This document shows positions 54,183-63,617 of a stretch of DNA of 64,000 nt, one piece after another (position 1 is the stretch's first letter; every line of letters starts with the position of its first letter). Source of the DNA: Marinicella sediminis (GTDB lineage Bacteria; Pseudomonadota; Gammaproteobacteria; Xanthomonadales; Marinicellaceae); contig NZ_MVBD01000010.1 in the NCBI RefSeq assembly GCF_002000055.1, positions 62,001-126,000 on the forward strand, read 5' to 3'. The notes beneath the pieces were generated by a model. That model saw nothing but the letters and a program-made list of their open reading frames with translations, was not told the origin of the DNA and made no database searches. The position numbers and the translations under genes were made by a program.

Positions 54183-56531
54183 TCACTCATCCCCTCTTTG
54201 TTTGTTCAAATGGTCAAAAAATTCAGCCTTGAATGCAGCATTCTCGGCAGGTGAATTGAGCAAAAAGTATTGCCCCATAAAGCGTTCAAGTTGCAGCCCG
54301 TTGAGTAAGAAATTATAAATCGCATTCGCGCTGGCCAATTGTGCGCTGATGTAATTGTTTTGTGCATCAATCAATTGCACGATGTTAACTGCGCCATTGG
54401 TGTACGACGCCTGAGTCAGCTCCAGCGATTCTTTGGCTGTGGCTTCTGAAACTTCAGACAATTGAATATTGGACATTTCATTGACCAAGCTGAGGATTCC
54501 ACTGCGCACATTGACATCGATGCTTTGTTCAGTGCTTTGCCGGTTGATGTTCAATTGATCCTTGCGTAAAAGGGCCGCGTACAGATCGGTATTGAATTGA
54601 TTCCGACTGAAAATGGGTACCGAAACGGTCAGGGCAATGTTGTAATTATCATCCAGAAATGAACCACCTGGAGGTGGCAGGCTGCCCGCACCATTGCGGT
54701 CAAAGGTTTTGTTGTACTGGCCCTGTAATGCCACAGTGGGTAGAAACCGGCTTTTGCCATTCAACCGGATTTCTTGTTCCGCAGCAGCAATGTTGTGTTT
54801 CAGTGATTTCAGTTCAGGGGCATTTTGTTTGGCTTTGTAAATCACAAAATCAATGAACGGGTCCCGCAATTCTGGATCATCAAGCAACTCCCGCATCAAG
54901 TTGTAGTTGTAGGCTTTGAAAACGCCTTCATCCATAGCCACATCAACGATGTCAATTTCAGCATCAATGGGATTATTCATCACCTGATTGAGGTTGATGT
55001 AAGCCTGTTCAAGTTGGTTAGCTGCTTCAACCATGGCTTGGGTATTTTGCGCTTTGGCACTTTGGAACCGGAGGGTGTCGGACTTTCCGGACTGACCGAT
55101 TTCGTAACTTTGTTTCGCCAGTTTAAGGTTGTCTTTCGTTAACTTCAGATTCAATAACTGGATTTGGGCATTGGTTTTCAAAACCAGCACATTGAAATAA
55201 GCGTTGATGGCACTGAATACGCTGTCCAGTTGACTGGCATTGAAACGTTGTTGTTGTGCTGCCAACAAATTTTGCTGAATGCCGATGTTGGCATTCGCGG
55301 CGTTGGAATACAGGGTTTGACTGATTGTGAGGCTGCCACTGGTTGAAAATTCGGGATTTGATCCGCCGCTGATGGCAGCCAGATCGGGATCCACATACAG
55401 CCCGTTCAATGTCGTTGAAATGCTCGGTTTGTAGTTATTTCTGGAACTGTCCAGATTGTTTTGGGCCAGTGCTGTGTCAATGGCTTCTGCTTGCAGCTGT
55501 AAATTGTTTTGCAGCACTTGCTCAATGACATCAACCAGATTGTAATTGGCCTTGGAAAGGGCATTATAAAAACCACCCACAAAGTCGGTGTTGGCCAGTA
55601 AGCTGTACTTGATAGGGACACCAATGGCTTCAGCCGTGTTGTAATTGATGGTCAACTGTTCAGTGTAATCAATGAATACCGGCATTTGGCTCAATGGCGT
55701 TCCAGATACATAATCATCCACAGTCAGTGCGATGCGCCTGAAAAACTGATCAATGTCCCCAGCCGCCTGGTGACTGGCCATGATGCCGTTTTTGACCTGA
55801 TCTACGCCGTTGATGGTGAATGATGGCATGGATCGTTCAATCAAGTGAACCGCCAATTTCTGCACATCTTCAGGAGCAAGAAAAAAACCACCTGCCAGAT
55901 ACAGGGCATCAATGCCATCCAGTTGACTTAACAGGTCATCCACTGAGCGGAAAGGAATGATTTTGTGGTCAGCATTCAAGCCCTCCAGGGCTTGCCCAAA
56001 AACCCGCTGGGTGTCAAGAAATTCAACGATACCTCCATCCACAGCAACACCCACTGTTTTAAAGTGAGTTAATTGCTTGAGTTTCTCTAAATCATTGGTG
56101 AACGATTCTGACTCAATCAGATAGGTAAAATTGTCAATGCCTGATGTAGCCCGGGCAATGTCCAGATCATTGTAATCCTGATTGATGGCACCAAACAAAA
56201 TGGTGGGTTTCTGGTGAATCGTCTGACGACTAACCACCTGACTGGTAATAACCCCAAAGGCGATGATCAGGTCCACATCTGATGACATCAGCTGTTGGTA
56301 TTGTTGTTCAGCTGTTGACAACTGGAAATGATTGATAAAAACCCGCTCTTCTGGAAAATATAAATCGGCATCTTCTCCAACCACAGCAGTGATTTCCTGT
56401 TGCAACTGAGTCAGCAACTGATTGGTTTGTGTGGTCTGGTTATCCAACATAAAACCAATCGTGATTGTTTTGGCCATGGTCCACTCACCAAGAAACAACA
56501 TCCCCATGAACAACCAAGCTTTTCTTTTCAT
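54183..56531 (-). CDS. Fusion of a substrate-binding-like domain with a TolC-family outer-membrane factor
   Basis: A 782-residue exported protein, much longer than the 430-500 usual for TolC factors. After a signal peptide (about 1-20), residues 20-310 have the pattern of an ABC-type substrate-binding domain: 'TITIGFMLDNQTTQ', 'DVDLIIAFGVITSQVV', 'KPTILFGAI' and 'DALYLAGGFFLAPEDV'. Residues 330-765 form a TolC/OEP domain of two similar halves, with 'SLTISQTLYSN' and 'IALTVSVPIFSRN' beta-strand motifs. The ATG at 56531 has GGAAGG at good spacing. It is first in the efflux operon. The extra domain may sense or capture a ligand in the periplasm. Confidence 0.86.
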   Translation of the reverse strand: MKRKAWLFMGMLFLGEWTMAKTITIGFMLDNQTTQTNQLLTQLQQEITAVVGEDADLYFPEERVFINHFQLSTAEQQYQQLMSSDVDLIIAFGVITSQVVSRQTIHQKPTILFGAINQDYNDLDIARATSGIDNFTYLIESESFTNDLEKLKQLTHFKTVGVAVDGGIVEFLDTQRVFGQALEGLNADHKIIPFRSVDDLLSQLDGIDALYLAGGFFLAPEDVQKLAVHLIERSMPSFTINGVDQVKNGIMASHQAAGDIDQFFRRIALTVDDYVSGTPLSQMPVFIDYTEQLTINYNTAEAIGVPIKYSLLANTDFVGGFYNALSKANYNLVDVIEQVLQNNLQLQAEAIDTALAQNNLDSSRNNYKPSISTTLNGLYVDPDLAAISGGSNPEFSTSGSLTISQTLYSNAANANIGIQQNLLAAQQQRFNASQLDSVFSAINAYFNVLVLKTNAQIQLLNLKLTKDNLKLAKQSYEIGQSGKSDTLRFQSAKAQNTQAMVEAANQLEQAYINLNQVMNNPIDAEIDIVDVAMDEGVFKAYNYNLMRELLDDPELRDPFIDFVIYKAKQNAPELKSLKHNIAAAEQEIRLNGKSRFLPTVALQGQYNKTFDRNGAGSLPPPGGSFLDDNYNIALTVSVPIFSRNQFNTDLYAALLRKDQLNINRQSTEQSIDVNVRSGILSLVNEMSNIQLSEVSEATAKESLELTQASYTNGAVNIVQLIDAQNNYISAQLASANAIYNFLLNGLQLERFMGQYFLLNSPAENAAFKAEFFDHLNKQRGDE

Positions 56532-56662
56532 TTCACCTTCCACTTTTCATGATCTGAACATTATAAACACAACGCAGGAAGAGTACGCAAGCCGTTTACA
56601 GCACCGGGCAGTCAAACATTCTTTTAATGAATGGTTAACCACGCTTGGGTATACTGTCCTTC

Positions 56663-57121
56663 ATGACAAGCAATCCTTTCATCACCGGCTCACTGTTGAT
56701 CACCCTGTCCGTGGTTTTCCATGTCGCCGCATTGGTGCTGTTATCTAAGTTTCTTAAACAACTTAACCAAACAGTCTGTGCTTGGCCTCAGTTGATTCGA
56801 AAATTACTGCTGCTGAGCTTTGCCGTGTTGTACGTGATTGTGGTGCATACCATTGAGATCGTCATCTGGGCTGGGTGGTATGTCCACCTTGGTGAGTTTG
56901 ACTCATTCATACAAGCGGTTTACTTTTCCACCGTCACCGCTACCACCCTGGGATACGGAGACCTGACACTCAGCACGGCCAATCAAATGATCAGTGGCTT
57001 TGAAGCCATCGGTGGTTTGGTTTTGTTTGGCGTCAGTACCGCGTTTTTTATTAAGCTGATCGGCATATTCTTTGATCCTGATCAGTCATCCGGACATTTT
57101 AAAATGGATGACCGGTCATGA
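56663..57121 (+). CDS. Two-span potassium-channel-like protein
   Basis: A 152-residue membrane protein of the ion channel (Ion_trans_2) type. Membrane segments are at about 8-28, 45-70 and 110-135. The pore loop contains the selectivity filter 'TATTLGYGD' (about 94-102), as in K+ channels. No cytoplasmic regulatory domain is attached. The ATG at 56663 is preferred; the frame extends 5' only to a TTG. The stop overlaps the next start by ATGA, so it is coupled to the lyase gene. Confidence 0.85.
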   Translation: MTSNPFITGSLLITLSVVFHVAALVLLSKFLKQLNQTVCAWPQLIRKLLLLSFAVLYVIVVHTIEIVIWAGWYVHLGEFDSFIQAVYFSTVTATTLGYGDLTLSTANQMISGFEAIGGLVLFGVSTAFFIKLIGIFFDPDQSSGHFKMDDRS

Positions 57122-58149
57122 GACATTTGGGGATGCATCAGCACGACCACCAACATTGGCTGAAGATCATGCAACAATCCACCTGGCTGGAATCCGGGAT
57201 CGATTGTTACAACAAGGGAGAGCTGGTCAACTCAATTGAGTCAAAGGTATGCCAGCTGCTTGATAAACCCGCCAGTCTGATATTCACCAAAGGCACCACT
57301 TGTCAGCTGGCTGCACTGAAAACAGCCAGTGGTGCCAGGGATAACCCATACATTGCCCTGCACCGCCGCTCTCATATTGCCGAAGACGAGGAAGATGCTT
57401 ACATACACGTGACAGGCTTAAAGCCGTTGTTCATTGGCCAAACCACACACCCCTTCGGCAGTCATGATCTGAGGTCACTGGACATCAAGCCAGCTGTACT
57501 CACTGTGGAACTGCCATTGCGGCGGGTGGGTTTTCGCCTGACACCGTGGGATGAGTTACTTGCCATGAGAAAATGGTGCGATGAACACCAGGTGCATTTT
57601 CACCTGGATGGAGCCAGGTTGTGGGAATCAACCCACTTCTATCAGAAACCATTGCCTGAAATCGCTGCACTTTTCGATTCGGTTTATGTCTCACTGTATA
57701 AAGGCATCGGCGGTTTATCAGGTGCTGTGTTGCTGGGTGAAAACAATTTCATCGAATGGGTCAAGCCATGGCGAAACCGGCTTGGCTCTCAACCCTGGAC
57801 TCAATTTCCGGCATTGATCACCGCTCTGGAAGGCCTGCAGCATAATTTGCCGCAGATACCCGGTTGGACGATCCGGGCCAAAGCCCTCGCACAGTCGCTC
57901 AAACAACTGGATGACATCACAGTTGATACACCACATACCAATGCATTCCAGGTGAGGCTGAAAGGTGACGCCACGGTGGTCAATCAAAAACTGCTGTACC
58001 TGCAGGATCAATTGCAACTGGTTGTGTGTAAACCTTTTGCTCCAGCTCAGGACAGTGACTGGTTGTTCACAGAAGTTCAAATTGGTAAACAAGGAGCCCA
58101 CATCACCAATCAAGAGGTGGTGGATTTTTTCACCCAACTCACAACATAG
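57118..58149 (+). CDS. Threonine aldolase-like PLP-dependent lyase
   Basis: A 343-residue fold-type I PLP enzyme of the beta-eliminating lyase/threonine aldolase family. The PLP Lys lies in 'VSLYKGIGGLSGAVL' (about residue 195), and the preceding 'HFHLDGARLWES' carries the Asp that contacts the cofactor. An N-terminal His-rich stretch 'HQHDHQHW' is unusual. It probably cleaves threonine or a related hydroxy-amino acid to glycine and an aldehyde. It is translationally coupled to the ion-channel gene, with no obvious functional link. Confidence 0.87.
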   Translation: MRHLGMHQHDHQHWLKIMQQSTWLESGIDCYNKGELVNSIESKVCQLLDKPASLIFTKGTTCQLAALKTASGARDNPYIALHRRSHIAEDEEDAYIHVTGLKPLFIGQTTHPFGSHDLRSLDIKPAVLTVELPLRRVGFRLTPWDELLAMRKWCDEHQVHFHLDGARLWESTHFYQKPLPEIAALFDSVYVSLYKGIGGLSGAVLLGENNFIEWVKPWRNRLGSQPWTQFPALITALEGLQHNLPQIPGWTIRAKALAQSLKQLDDITVDTPHTNAFQVRLKGDATVVNQKLLYLQDQLQLVVCKPFAPAQDSDWLFTEVQIGKQGAHITNQEVVDFFTQLTT

Positions 58150-58273
58150 ATAACCTTATTATTTCAATGGTTTAGCAGCACCCTTCAGCAATCTTCAGAT
58201 TTCTTTATGCTGCATTCATGCACTGCAGGAACAGGCCATTCATACTGCGCTTTTTAACCTTGAGGAATCAAAC

Positions 58274-59332
58274 ATGAAAACCATTCGAATGATGACCTTT
58301 ATCCTGACCAGTTTCGTCGCTCAGTCCGGCGAACCCCTGAACATGAAAGAGCTGGAACAACAGATCGCAGATCAGGAACTGAAAAGCATCACCAGTGTAT
58401 TGATTCAACACAATCAGCAACTGACCTATGAACGCTACTTCAATGATCACCATGAACAAAGCAGGCATGACATGCGCTCGGCCAGCAAATCGATCACTTC
58501 ATTGGCCATTGGATTGGCCATTGATCAAGGTAAGCTCGCTGGTGTCAAACAGCAGGTGATGCCGTTTTTCAGTCATAAACAACCATTTGAAAACTCAGAT
58601 CCCCGAAAAGAACAAATCACCATTGAGGATCTGCTGACCATGAGCAGTGTGCTGGAGTGTGATGACTGGAATTCTGCATCTCGTGGCAATGAAGAACGCA
58701 TGTACATCATTGAAGACTGGACCAAATTCATCCTGGACTTACCAATCAGAGGCATCCCGCCATGGAAGAAAAAACCAATTGACAGCCCCTGGGGAAGAAC
58801 TTTTTCATATTGCACAGGCGGGGTACAGGTATTGACAGAACTGGTTGAGCGGGTGGCCAAACAACCCATGAGCCAATACCTGCAAAAAAACCTGTTCTCA
58901 CCACTGAACATCAAAGCACCTCTGTTCAGTCAGTCTCCACTGGGCATCACCAATGGTGGTGGGGGGATGCAAATGACATCAAGAGACTGGATTAAGATCG
59001 GCCAATTGATGCTGTCCGATGGCCGGTTTGAGGAGCTGCAATTGATCCCTGCTGAGTGGATCACCCAATCATTTAAACCCCGTGCGATGATTGATGAATC
59101 CAGACAAATGAGTTACGGCTATTTATGGTGGATCAATCAATTTGAATCAGACGGTCAGACCATCACGGCATTTGCGGCCGCAGGTAACGGCGGCAACTAC
59201 CTGTTCATCATACCTGTCCTGAATGCCACTGTGGTGATTACCAGCACCGCGTACAACACACCGTACATGCACCAACAATCAAGATCCATCCTGACACAAC
59301 ATGTGCTACCTGCTTTGCTTAACCGTCAATAG
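58274..59332 (+). CDS. Serine hydrolase of the beta-lactamase/PBP superfamily
   Basis: A 352-residue protein with a short hydrophobic N terminus that may be a signal peptide. The SxxK nucleophile motif is 'SASKSITS' (about 74-81), the second motif reads 'YCTGG' in place of YxN, and 'GGGGMQMTSRDW' and 'AAAGNGGNYLF' follow in the usual places. Family members act as esterases, D-aminopeptidases or penicillin-binding relatives. GAGGAA precedes the ATG. It converges on the winged-helix/TPR gene with a 7-bp overlap of ends. Confidence 0.86.
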   Translation: MKTIRMMTFILTSFVAQSGEPLNMKELEQQIADQELKSITSVLIQHNQQLTYERYFNDHHEQSRHDMRSASKSITSLAIGLAIDQGKLAGVKQQVMPFFSHKQPFENSDPRKEQITIEDLLTMSSVLECDDWNSASRGNEERMYIIEDWTKFILDLPIRGIPPWKKKPIDSPWGRTFSYCTGGVQVLTELVERVAKQPMSQYLQKNLFSPLNIKAPLFSQSPLGITNGGGGMQMTSRDWIKIGQLMLSDGRFEELQLIPAEWITQSFKPRAMIDESRQMSYGYLWWINQFESDGQTITAFAAAGNGGNYLFIIPVLNATVVITSTAYNTPYMHQQSRSILTQHVLPALLNRQ

Positions 59333-60906
59333 CCTTGAGGATCCAGTAAATCATTGGGTAACCAGGCGGCATCCAGAACCATTTGCCTTTGGTTACCCAC
59401 GTTCTCCTGCATTTGCTCAATCAGGGCCAGCCACTCAGGCCATTGACTGGTGTGATGCAGTACCGGCAGATAACGCAGCCATTGATGATTGGCGTAACCG
59501 CGTTTAACAGCAAGACGCAAGGCAGTCACTGCCTGCTCAGCTTGATTAAATCTGGCGTATAACAAGGCTTGAAGGACCAGTGTATCAGGCCACTGTTCTG
59601 TCACACTGAACCAGGTGCTGGCAAAGTCACGCCACTGTTGCGGGCTGGTTAATTTGGCATCATTTCGAAGCATGAACAACCACAGTTGAGATTCCGTATC
59701 CTCAGGGTCCAGCTCAACCGCGTGCATAAAAGCATCCTCTGCCGCCGGCACATCTTGCCCGAGCCAGGCGATGATACCAGACACAACCCACAATTCAGGC
59801 CGCCTGATCCCTCTGTTGATGGCAGCTTGGACGACTTCACTGGCATCACCAAAGCGTCCCTGCGAAAGGTAAAAGCGGGCCATCTGGTGAGTGGCAAAAA
59901 CGTTGTCCGGTGACAACTCATCAGCCCTTTGGTACCAGATTTCAGCGACGGCTTCAAAGCCCAGCAGATCGAGCACATGAGCCAATTGAACATGTAAATA
60001 CAATTGCTGTGAACCCAACACTGAGATATTCAGCTGCAAGGCTTCTGCTAAACGGCCTTTGACTCCATACAAATATGCCAGAGAGCTGATGGTTGAGGTG
60101 TTATCAGGATCCAGGGAGATGGCTTTCTCATAGCCACTGATCGCTTGATCAATGTCCCCATTGGCATCATGCACAAAAGCCAAAGCTGCCCAAGCCTGGG
60201 CATGCGAGGAATTCAGTTCAACAGCCAGTTCAGCCAATTGTCGGGCTTCAGTGAGTATCACTGCGGACTGATTAAACTTTGTGACCTGGTGAGACAAGGC
60301 AATCGACAACCCTGTCAGGGCATTGACATCATCAGGTTGCTGTTCCAGGGCTTTTCTGAACAGATCAGCCGCCAGACGAACGCTTTTGGATTCATGTTTA
60401 TCGAGGTATTGCCAGCCTTGTGTTGTGTATTCGGATGTGGGCATCAAAGACTTGATGGTTGGCTGATTCTTTCCACTGCGCTGCTGATCGAACCACAACA
60501 ATCCACTGGTCGTCAGCAGCAGAACCGCTGCCGTTGTAATCCACCAGAGAACGGATCGCCTGGTAGTCTGACCTGAAGACTTTTGTTGAACCGGTGGCTG
60601 CCACCGGTATCCCTGCCCACGGATGGATTGGATGTATCTGGTGTTGTCAGCCGAACCTCGTTGTAAAGCCTTTCGCAACAAGGCCACCCTTTGGGTTACT
60701 GTTTCATCACTGACGGTGCGGTTATCCCAAACTTGCTGAATCAACCCATCAATAGACACCACATCAGGAGCTGAATCCAGTAACACCCTGAGCATTTGAA
60801 AAGACAGGTGAGGCAACTGCAATAATTCATCCGCTTGATGAACGGTTTGGTGGTGAAGATCGATGACCAGGTCATGACTGATCATCAACCTGTGGGAATT
60901 GTTCAT
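59326..60906 (-). CDS. CadC/ToxR-like winged-helix regulator with TPR domain
   Basis: A 526-residue one-component membrane regulator. The N-terminal OmpR/PhoB-type DNA-binding domain (about 10-103) has 'LPHLSFQMLRVLLDSAPDVVSIDGLIQQVW', 'TVTQRVALLRKAL' and 'YIQSIRGQGYRW'. A single membrane span (about 120-140) leads to periplasmic TPR repeats (about 165-500) containing 'ALTGLSIAL', 'AWAALAFVHDANGDIDQAI' and similar units. It probably senses periplasmic conditions and regulates nearby export genes. Its targets are unknown. The divergent neighbour is not closely placed. Confidence 0.88.
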   Translation of the reverse strand: MNNSHRLMISHDLVIDLHHQTVHQADELLQLPHLSFQMLRVLLDSAPDVVSIDGLIQQVWDNRTVSDETVTQRVALLRKALQRGSADNTRYIQSIRGQGYRWQPPVQQKSSGQTTRRSVLWWITTAAVLLLTTSGLLWFDQQRSGKNQPTIKSLMPTSEYTTQGWQYLDKHESKSVRLAADLFRKALEQQPDDVNALTGLSIALSHQVTKFNQSAVILTEARQLAELAVELNSSHAQAWAALAFVHDANGDIDQAISGYEKAISLDPDNTSTISSLAYLYGVKGRLAEALQLNISVLGSQQLYLHVQLAHVLDLLGFEAVAEIWYQRADELSPDNVFATHQMARFYLSQGRFGDASEVVQAAINRGIRRPELWVVSGIIAWLGQDVPAAEDAFMHAVELDPEDTESQLWLFMLRNDAKLTSPQQWRDFASTWFSVTEQWPDTLVLQALLYARFNQAEQAVTALRLAVKRGYANHQWLRYLPVLHHTSQWPEWLALIEQMQENVGNQRQMVLDAAWLPNDLLDPQGY

Positions 60907-60970
60907 AGAGTCACGCGGTTAATCCATAGGGTATTGTGCACCATTTCGGTTCTGCAGTCAGCTTATTAAA

Positions 60971-62491
60971 TCAGTCAAACCCGGTGGCAAAAACCAATTC
61001 TCCAGGATAGGCCAGTATGTGGGTGGTGTTCACCGCCGGCGCCCATAATTGGCTGCGAATGCCATTGGGCCAGATCACTTCAACACGGTCTATGGTTGCT
61101 GCACCCAGGCCGAAATGCGGTAATAAGGAATTCCCGGCACCGTGACTGCCGCCTGAAACCACCTGATCAATCAAAGTATGCTGAGATGAGGTGATCACTG
61201 ATATCCGGCTGCCAATGGCCAGACTGTTGATGTCACCACCTCCGGTTAGGTTAAATTTAACCCAATTATGATTGCTTGGATTGATGTTGCGGTAGAGCAT
61301 ATAATTGGTACCCCAGTTACCCACCACCAGGTCCACCTTACCATCGTTGTCATAATCACCTTTGGCAGCACCAACCGTCATATAAAGGTCTTCAATGCCA
61401 CTGAACACGGTGGCATCATTAAACTGACCCATTTGATTGCTGATGTACAACCGGTCTCTTTTACTTGGAGTCACATTGGCGGTGGCCAGATAGGCATCCG
61501 GATAGCGGTCATTGTCCACATCCATAAAGAGGGTGGCCCAGCCAGTGGCATCAAAATTCAGACCAACCGCATTGGATTGGTCGGTATACCAGGGATTACC
61601 CTGGCTGAATTGAGACTGTAACAAGACCTGTTCGGCAATGCTGGAAAAATAAAAATCAAAATCACCATCCAAGTCATAATCGGCGATGGCAATGCCCATA
61701 CCATCAACCGGTCTGAATGTTTGTGTCGCGTTGCTCACATCAACCATACAGACATATGTGCCACAGCCATTGACAGCAGGACCATCGTTACGCCACAGGG
61801 TATTGCCTTCCTGCTTGTCATTGACCACGTATAAATCCATGTCACCATCCGCATCAAAATCGATGAACTGAACCGCCAGACCATGTTTAACCAAATTGAT
61901 CGCAGGGCTCAAATCAGCAGTGACATCAATAAATCCCATGCCCTGGTTATTTAACAACAGCTGATCAGCTTCATTCAGGTCATTTTCCACGCTGTAATTC
62001 ACCACATATACATCCAGCCAGCCATCGTTGTTGATGTCGGCCCAGGATGAGGCAATGCTGTAACTTGAATCCGTCAAACCAAGCGCTGTGCTGACTTCTT
62101 CGAAGGACTGGCCACCGATGTTTTTCAGTAATTTATTGGGTCCAAAGCTGCTGATAAACAGGTCCTGAAAACCATCGTTGTTGTAATCAGTTACAGCAAC
62201 ACCAAAATCGTGACTGTTGGGTAACTCACCAGCCACATACTGGCTGTCAATGACAAAGCCGCCACTTTGATCGTTCAACAGAATATGATTGGCACCGTTT
62301 TGATTGGTCAGGTACAAATCAAGGTAACCATCACCATTGATGTCGGTCCAGGCTTGCCCCATACCGAGCTCACCATTTGACAGGCTATGATCAGCATTGA
62401 TCAATGGAGAAAAATCAACATGTAAAAAATGATCCTGACCGGCTGCAGAAGTCAAAGAAAACATCATCAATGCAAAAATCAGTTTTAACAT
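60971..62491 (-). CDS. Secreted CRTAC1-type FG-GAP/ASPIC-UnbV protein with GFD tail
   Basis: A 506-residue exported protein (signal peptide about 1-18). Repeated 'DINGDGYLDLYLTN', 'DYNNDGFQDLF', 'DIDNDGWLDVYVVN'-like blocks are calcium-binding FG-GAP repeats building a beta-propeller (about 30-400). A C-terminal ASPIC/UnbV domain follows with 'NWVKFNLTGG' and 'VEVIWPNGIRS'. The protein ends ELVFATGFD, another member of the tail family. CRTAC1-like proteins in bacteria are surface or secreted; their role is unclear. Confidence 0.9.
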   Translation of the reverse strand: MLKLIFALMMFSLTSAAGQDHFLHVDFSPLINADHSLSNGELGMGQAWTDINGDGYLDLYLTNQNGANHILLNDQSGGFVIDSQYVAGELPNSHDFGVAVTDYNNDGFQDLFISSFGPNKLLKNIGGQSFEEVSTALGLTDSSYSIASSWADINNDGWLDVYVVNYSVENDLNEADQLLLNNQGMGFIDVTADLSPAINLVKHGLAVQFIDFDADGDMDLYVVNDKQEGNTLWRNDGPAVNGCGTYVCMVDVSNATQTFRPVDGMGIAIADYDLDGDFDFYFSSIAEQVLLQSQFSQGNPWYTDQSNAVGLNFDATGWATLFMDVDNDRYPDAYLATANVTPSKRDRLYISNQMGQFNDATVFSGIEDLYMTVGAAKGDYDNDGKVDLVVGNWGTNYMLYRNINPSNHNWVKFNLTGGGDINSLAIGSRISVITSSQHTLIDQVVSGGSHGAGNSLLPHFGLGAATIDRVEVIWPNGIRSQLWAPAVNTTHILAYPGELVFATGFD

Positions 62492-62605
62492 GTTAATTTA
62501 TCGTGAATAATTAATGTATTTTTAACACAAAACGCTTAATTAATCACTTTTTTGTGATAGGATTAACAGTCGAAATAATAACAGCCTTTTTAAAGGGGAG
62601 CACAT

Positions 62606-63475
62606 ATGAAATTTAAACTTTTACTTTTATCAGCCTTAGCGGCCACTTCAGCCATGGCTTTCGAGCCCAAAGAAGACCCCAATGCGATCACTCCTGAAGG
62701 AGTACGCGGCGGCGGCGGTGTGGGACCAGATATTTTTGGTTACACCGGCACCGACTCAAACTCAGGGGCCTGTACCTCACAATTTATTGATATTACTGGC
62801 ACAGGTGCAAACATCATTACGGGTGATGATGCTGGCGCTCCGGTAACGCTGGGAGCACCATTCAATTTTTACGGTACGGTTTATACTGATCTGGCACTGA
62901 CCACCAACGGCTATATTTCCACAGACGTCACTGACGCAGGTCCTGATCTGTCCAATGACTGTCCTTTGCCAGCCACGCCCAGCACAGGTGGTGGAGCAAG
63001 GATGTATCCATTACAAGATGACCTCATCACCAATGGTGGTGTTTATTATGAATACTTCCCGGTTTGTCCCCGGCCTTCTGATACTTTCGTTGACACCCTT
63101 GGTTGTCATGTGGTTCAGTGGGATGGCGTAGAACACTTTGGTGGCGGCGGTGAAGTCTTTGGCTTTGAAGCAATCTTGTATGATTTAAGTTGGGAAATTG
63201 TTTTCGTTCAGGGAACTGGAAATCCTGAAGCGGGTTCTGGCTCTACCACCGGCATTCAAAATGATGGTGCAACTGATGGTTTGACATATGCTTGCGATAC
63301 CGCAGCTTCAGTTCCAGCTTCCAGCGCACAATGCTTTATCCATCCAAACCCTGATCCAGCAGCCTTACCACCTATTTTGCCTGTTCCAACCAACAACAAA
63401 GTCATGTTGGCCACACTGGCAGGCGCATTGGGTCTGATTGCCTTGTTCCTGATGAGACGCAAAGCAATCATCTGA
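62606..63475 (+). CDS. Exported protein with IPTL-CTERM-like C-terminal anchor
   Basis: A 289-residue protein with a signal peptide (about 1-18), six or more Cys residues and a nidogen-like beta region including 'LALTTNGYISTD'. The C terminus has 'LPVPTNNKVMLATLAGALGLIALFLMRRKAII': a Val-Pro-Thr motif, one transmembrane segment and basic residues, the layout of IPTL-CTERM sorting signals. AGGGGAG precedes the ATG, and a strong terminator follows. A matching sorting enzyme is not encoded in this window. Confidence 0.82.
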   Translation: MKFKLLLLSALAATSAMAFEPKEDPNAITPEGVRGGGGVGPDIFGYTGTDSNSGACTSQFIDITGTGANIITGDDAGAPVTLGAPFNFYGTVYTDLALTTNGYISTDVTDAGPDLSNDCPLPATPSTGGGARMYPLQDDLITNGGVYYEYFPVCPRPSDTFVDTLGCHVVQWDGVEHFGGGGEVFGFEAILYDLSWEIVFVQGTGNPEAGSGSTTGIQNDGATDGLTYACDTAASVPASSAQCFIHPNPDPAALPPILPVPTNNKVMLATLAGALGLIALFLMRRKAII

Positions 63476-63502
63476 ACACTGCATCACCATTAGTCAAGAA
63501 AG

Positions 63503-63530
63503 TCCCCTGCATGCCAGGGGATTTTTTTTT
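63503..63530 (+). terminator. Intrinsic terminator after the IPTL-CTERM-like gene
   Basis: Arms 63503-63509 and 63515-63521 pair over 7 bp with a 5-nt loop and are followed by nine T residues (63522-63530). Confidence 0.92.
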
Positions 63531-63617
63531 CTCACACCAGAAAAAAAGCCGAACCAAAAGCCGTCATGATTTACCCGAAAAATGGTATCATGTCTCTCTT
63601 GTGAAGGCCGAACCACC

